Assembly (NCBI RefSeq): GCF_003382565.3 | Contig: NZ_CP086253.1 | Location: forward strand, 2,418,001 to 2,482,000 | DNA length: 64,000 bases | Direction of reading: 5' to 3' | Origin: Pectobacterium aquaticum | GTDB taxonomy: Bacteria > Pseudomonadota > Gammaproteobacteria > Enterobacterales > Enterobacteriaceae | Shown here: one piece after another, positions 61,580 to 64,000 of the stretch | How positions within the stretch are numbered: the stretch's first letter is position 1 | Layout of the letters: each line of letters starts with the position of its first letter | Notes under the pieces: model-generated | Database searches by the model: none | What the model was told of the DNA's origin: nothing | What the model saw: the letters and a program-made list of their open reading frames with translations, nothing else | Position numbers and translations under genes: made by a program

Positions 61580-61674
61580 TGTTATTTCCACTTCGCATTG
61601 TTAATAAAACGAATCAGATAAGGCGAACAACGCTGTACAACACAGAGGTTGTACAGCCTTGCTACTTGAATGCC

Positions 61675-62217
61675 TTACTGTTTCTTCTTCGGTGCTAGCA
61701 CCATGATCATCTGGCGGCCTTCGATCTTCGATGGGAAGGATTCGACAACTGCCAGTTCACTCAGATCGTCACGAACGCGGTTAAGCACTTCCATACCAAT
61801 CTGTTGGTGCGCCATTTCACGACCGCGGAAACGCAGTGTGATTTTAGCTTTGTCACCATCTTCAAGAAAGCGAATCAGGTTGCGTAGTTTGACCTGATAG
61901 TCGCCATCATCGGTACCAGGTCGGAATTTGATTTCCTTGACCTGAATAACTTTTTGTTTTTTCTTCTGTTCCTTTGTGGCCTTACTCTTCTCATAAAGGA
62001 ACTTGCCGTAATCCATAATTCGGCAAACCGGCGGCTCGGCGTTCGGACTGATTTCGACTAAATCAACACCTGCTTCTTCGGCTTTTTCTAATGCTTCATT
62101 TAGACTTACGATGCCCAGCTGTTCGCCTTCGACGCCTGATAGGCGTACCTCGTGTGCGCGAATCTCTCTGTTGATGCGATTAGGACGCGCCGGTTGAACT
62201 CGTTTTCCGCCTTTAAT
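61675..62217 (-). CDS. infC: Translation initiation factor IF-3 (AUU start)
   Basis: A 180-residue factor that checks the start codon and keeps subunits apart. The coding sequence begins with ATT at 62217 (then KGGKRVQPARPNRINRE), the rare start known from E. coli infC, preceded by GGAGGT inside the end of thrS. N-domain and C-domain are joined near MDYGKFLYEKSKATKEQKKK. IF-3 rejects its own AUU start, giving negative autoregulation. It begins two bases after the thrS stop. Confidence 0.97.
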   Translation of the reverse strand: MKGGKRVQPARPNRINREIRAHEVRLSGVEGEQLGIVSLNEALEKAEEAGVDLVEISPNAEPPVCRIMDYGKFLYEKSKATKEQKKKQKVIQVKEIKFRPGTDDGDYQVKLRNLIRFLEDGDKAKITLRFRGREMAHQQIGMEVLNRVRDDLSELAVVESFPSKIEGRQMIMVLAPKKKQ

Positions 62218-62219
62218 AC

Positions 62220-64000
62220 TTATACCTCCAATTGATGAAGACTACGGCTGCGAATCTCTTGTTGCAGCTTACTGATGACTTCACTGACGTCAAGGCTCCC
62301 CAGGTCTTTACCACGACGAGTACGGACAGCAACTTTTCCTGCCTCGACCTCTTTGTCGCCACAAACCAGCATATAGGGAACACGTCGTAAAGTGTGTTCG
62401 CGGATTTTAAAGCCTATCTTCTCATTTCTCAAGTCTGCTTTTACACGAATGCCCGCTTCTTGCAGTTTTCGGGTCAATTCGTTGACATAATCAGACTGGC
62501 TATCAGTGATATTTATAATCACCGCTTGAACTGGGGCTAACCAGGTCGGGAAGAAACCGGCGAATTCTTCGGTCAGAATACCGATGAAACGCTCCATTGA
62601 TCCCAAAATAGCCCGGTGAATCATCACCGGAACCTGACGCTCGTTGCTTTCGCCAACGTAAGACGCGTTCAGACGGCCCGGTAATGAAAAGTCGAGTTGC
62701 ACCGTACCACACTGCCACGCACGATCCAAACAGTCATGCAGGGTAAATTCAATTTTTGGGCCGTAGAACGCCCCTTCACCCGGCTGATAGGCGAATTCGA
62801 TGTTGTTTTCAGTCAACGCGGCGGCCAAGTCGGCTTCAGCGCGATCCCACATCTCATCGCTACCAATACGTTTTTCAGGACGCGTAGACAGTTTCACCAC
62901 GATTTTTTCAAAACCGAAGGTGCTGTACATGTCATACACCATCTTGATGCAACTGTTCACTTCATCACGAACCTGCTCTTCCGTACAGAAGATGTGTGCA
63001 TCGTCCTGAGTGAAGCCACGCACGCGCATTAAGCCATGCAGAGAGCCAGACGGTTCATTACGGTGACAGCTACCGAACTCAGCCATACGCAGCGGCAGAT
63101 CGCGGTATGATTTCAATCCCTGATTGAAAATCTGTACATGACCTGGGCAGTTCATTGGCTTGATGCAGTATTCACGGTTTTCTGATGACGTCGTGAACAT
63201 CGCTTCTTTGTAGTTTTCCCAGTGACCGGTTTTTTCCCACATCACGCGATCCATCATGAATGGACCTTTTACTTCCTGATACTGGTACGACTTCAGCTTC
63301 ATGCGTACAAATGCTTCCAGCTCGCGGAAGATCGTCCAGCCGTCGTTGTGCCAGAACACCATACCTGGCGCTTCTTCCTGCATATGGTACAGATCAAGCT
63401 GTTTGCCGATCTTGCGGTGGTCGCGCTTAGACGCTTCTTCAAGACGTTGCAGGTAAGAAGCCAGTTGCTTTTTATCTGCCCATGCAGTGCCGTAAATGCG
63501 TTGCAGCATTTTGTTTTTGCTGTCGCCACGCCAGTAAGCGCCGGACGTTTTCTGCAATTTGAAATGGTGGCAGAAACGCATATTCGGTACGTGCGGACCA
63601 CGGCACATATCGATGTATTCTTCATGGTGATACAGACCCGGACGATCGTCACGACTGATGTTCTCATCCAGAATCGCTATTTTGTAGGTCTCGCCGCGTG
63701 CAGCGAAGGCATCGCGCGCTTCCTGCCAACTGACTTTTTTCTTAATGACGTCATAGTCAGTGTCGGCAAGCTCGTGCATACGCTTTTCGAGCAGCTCAAT
63801 ATCTTCCTGAGTCAGGGTACGGTCGATATCAACGTCATAGTAAAAACCGTTATCGATAACGGGACCAATCGCCATTTGGGTATCTGGCCACAGTTGCTTA
63901 ATCGCATGACCCAGTAGATGCGCACAGGAGTGACGAATAATTTCCAGACCGGCTTCATCTTTAGCGGTGATGATGGCTAACTGTGCATCAGTATCGATCT
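62220..64000 (-). CDS. thrS: Threonyl-tRNA synthetase (5' end outside window)
   Basis: The last 593 codons of the 642 usual for ThrS. The frame is open to the window edge and is not limited to the Met near 63875. Visible: zinc and editing motif RHSCAHLLGHAIKQL near the edge, class II motif 2 FRNEPSG-type (SCHRNEPSGSLHGLMRVRGF), motif 3 GSMERFIGILTEE, and the C-terminal anticodon domain. Translation in E. coli is autoregulated by ThrS binding its leader, which would lie beyond this window. Confidence 0.97.
   Translation of the reverse strand, partial: IDTDAQLAIITAKDEAGLEIIRHSCAHLLGHAIKQLWPDTQMAIGPVIDNGFYYDVDIDRTLTQEDIELLEKRMHELADTDYDVIKKKVSWQEARDAFAARGETYKIAILDENISRDDRPGLYHHEEYIDMCRGPHVPNMRFCHHFKLQKTSGAYWRGDSKNKMLQRIYGTAWADKKQLASYLQRLEEASKRDHRKIGKQLDLYHMQEEAPGMVFWHNDGWTIFRELEAFVRMKLKSYQYQEVKGPFMMDRVMWEKTGHWENYKEAMFTTSSENREYCIKPMNCPGHVQIFNQGLKSYRDLPLRMAEFGSCHRNEPSGSLHGLMRVRGFTQDDAHIFCTEEQVRDEVNSCIKMVYDMYSTFGFEKIVVKLSTRPEKRIGSDEMWDRAEADLAAALTENNIEFAYQPGEGAFYGPKIEFTLHDCLDRAWQCGTVQLDFSLPGRLNASYVGESNERQVPVMIHRAILGSMERFIGILTEEFAGFFPTWLAPVQAVIINITDSQSDYVNELTRKLQEAGIRVKADLRNEKIGFKIREHTLRRVPYMLVCGDKEVEAGKVAVRTRRGKDLGSLDVSEVISKLQQEIRSRSLHQLEV

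Noticed and set aside
1..64000. CRISPR array, tRNA, rRNA, transposase or integrase
   Set aside because: No regularly spaced repeats, no cloverleaf or rRNA sequence and no transposase or integrase motif was recognised in either strand.
63875..64000. Start of thrS at the Met near 63875
   Set aside because: The frame continues open to the window edge and encodes the conserved RHSCAHLLGHA motif, so that Met is internal.

Overview
The window reads as chromosomal DNA of a soft-rot enterobacterium, most likely Pectobacterium. The evidence is near-complete gene-order agreement with Escherichia coli in several blocks (ycgB-fadR-nhaB-dsbB; ycgN-ycgM-ycgL-minCDE; rnd-fadD-yeaY-tsaB-yoaA-yoaB-yoaH-pabB-nudL-sdaA-yoaE-manXYZ-yobD-mntP-rlmA-cspC-yobF; yniA-yniB-yniC ... 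ydjM-tcyP-osmE-nadE; ihfA-pheTS-pheM-rplT-rpmI-infC-thrS). Between yniC and ydjM sits a pectin-catabolism block (kdgF, kduD, pelW, togMNAB, kdgM, paeX) of the kind found in Pectobacterium and Dickeya. ERIC repeats also mark it as enterobacterial. Species was not determined.

Layout: 1-3635 is the end of a phosphotransferase operon (IIB tail, UlaA-like IIC, an unrecognised 92-residue protein, IIA, a P-loop kinase-like protein and a LacD/YihT-type aldolase); its substrate is unknown. 3893-8787 holds ycgB, fadR, nhaB and dsbB. 8791-10405 is a small accessory patch: an enlarged ERIC element and three unrecognised small genes. 10492-14242 holds ycgN, ycgM, ycgL and minCDE. 14463-34093 is a housekeeping block running from rnd to cspC-yobF, including fatty-acid activation, folate synthesis (pabB), serine deamination (sdaA), the mannose PTS and Mn2+ efflux (mntP) behind a Mn riboswitch.

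34537-38560 contains an unannotated 31-residue membrane-protein candidate and the sitABCD metal importer behind a promoter overlapped by a Fur box. 38833-41180 is yniA, yniB and yniC. 41289-51456 is the pectin block: KdgM admits oligogalacturonides through the outer membrane, TogMNAB imports them, PelW cleaves them in the cytoplasm, and KdgF and KduD process the unsaturated monomer towards 2-keto-3-deoxygluconate; PaeX removes acetyl groups. KdgR-type palindromes and a CRP-like site lie at its promoters. The isomerase gene kduI, expected before kduD, is present only as a frameshifted 3' remnant. 51537-57274 returns to core genes (ydjM with a LexA box, tcyP, osmE, nadE, yddG, a YgbA-like gene, ihfA), and 57279-64000 is the translation operon pheT-pheS-pheM-rplT-rpmI-infC-thrS, with the pheM attenuator and the AUU start of infC both visible; thrS runs off the end.

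No tRNA, rRNA, CRISPR array, transposase or integrase gene was recognised. The items I consider least explained are the kduI remnant, the accessory patch after dsbB, the 31-residue membrane-protein gene, the PTS-kinase-aldolase operon, and several palindromic repeats (ERIC variants, a 120-bp palindrome near fadD, and a hairpin cluster bounded by exact 15-bp direct repeats after tcyP).
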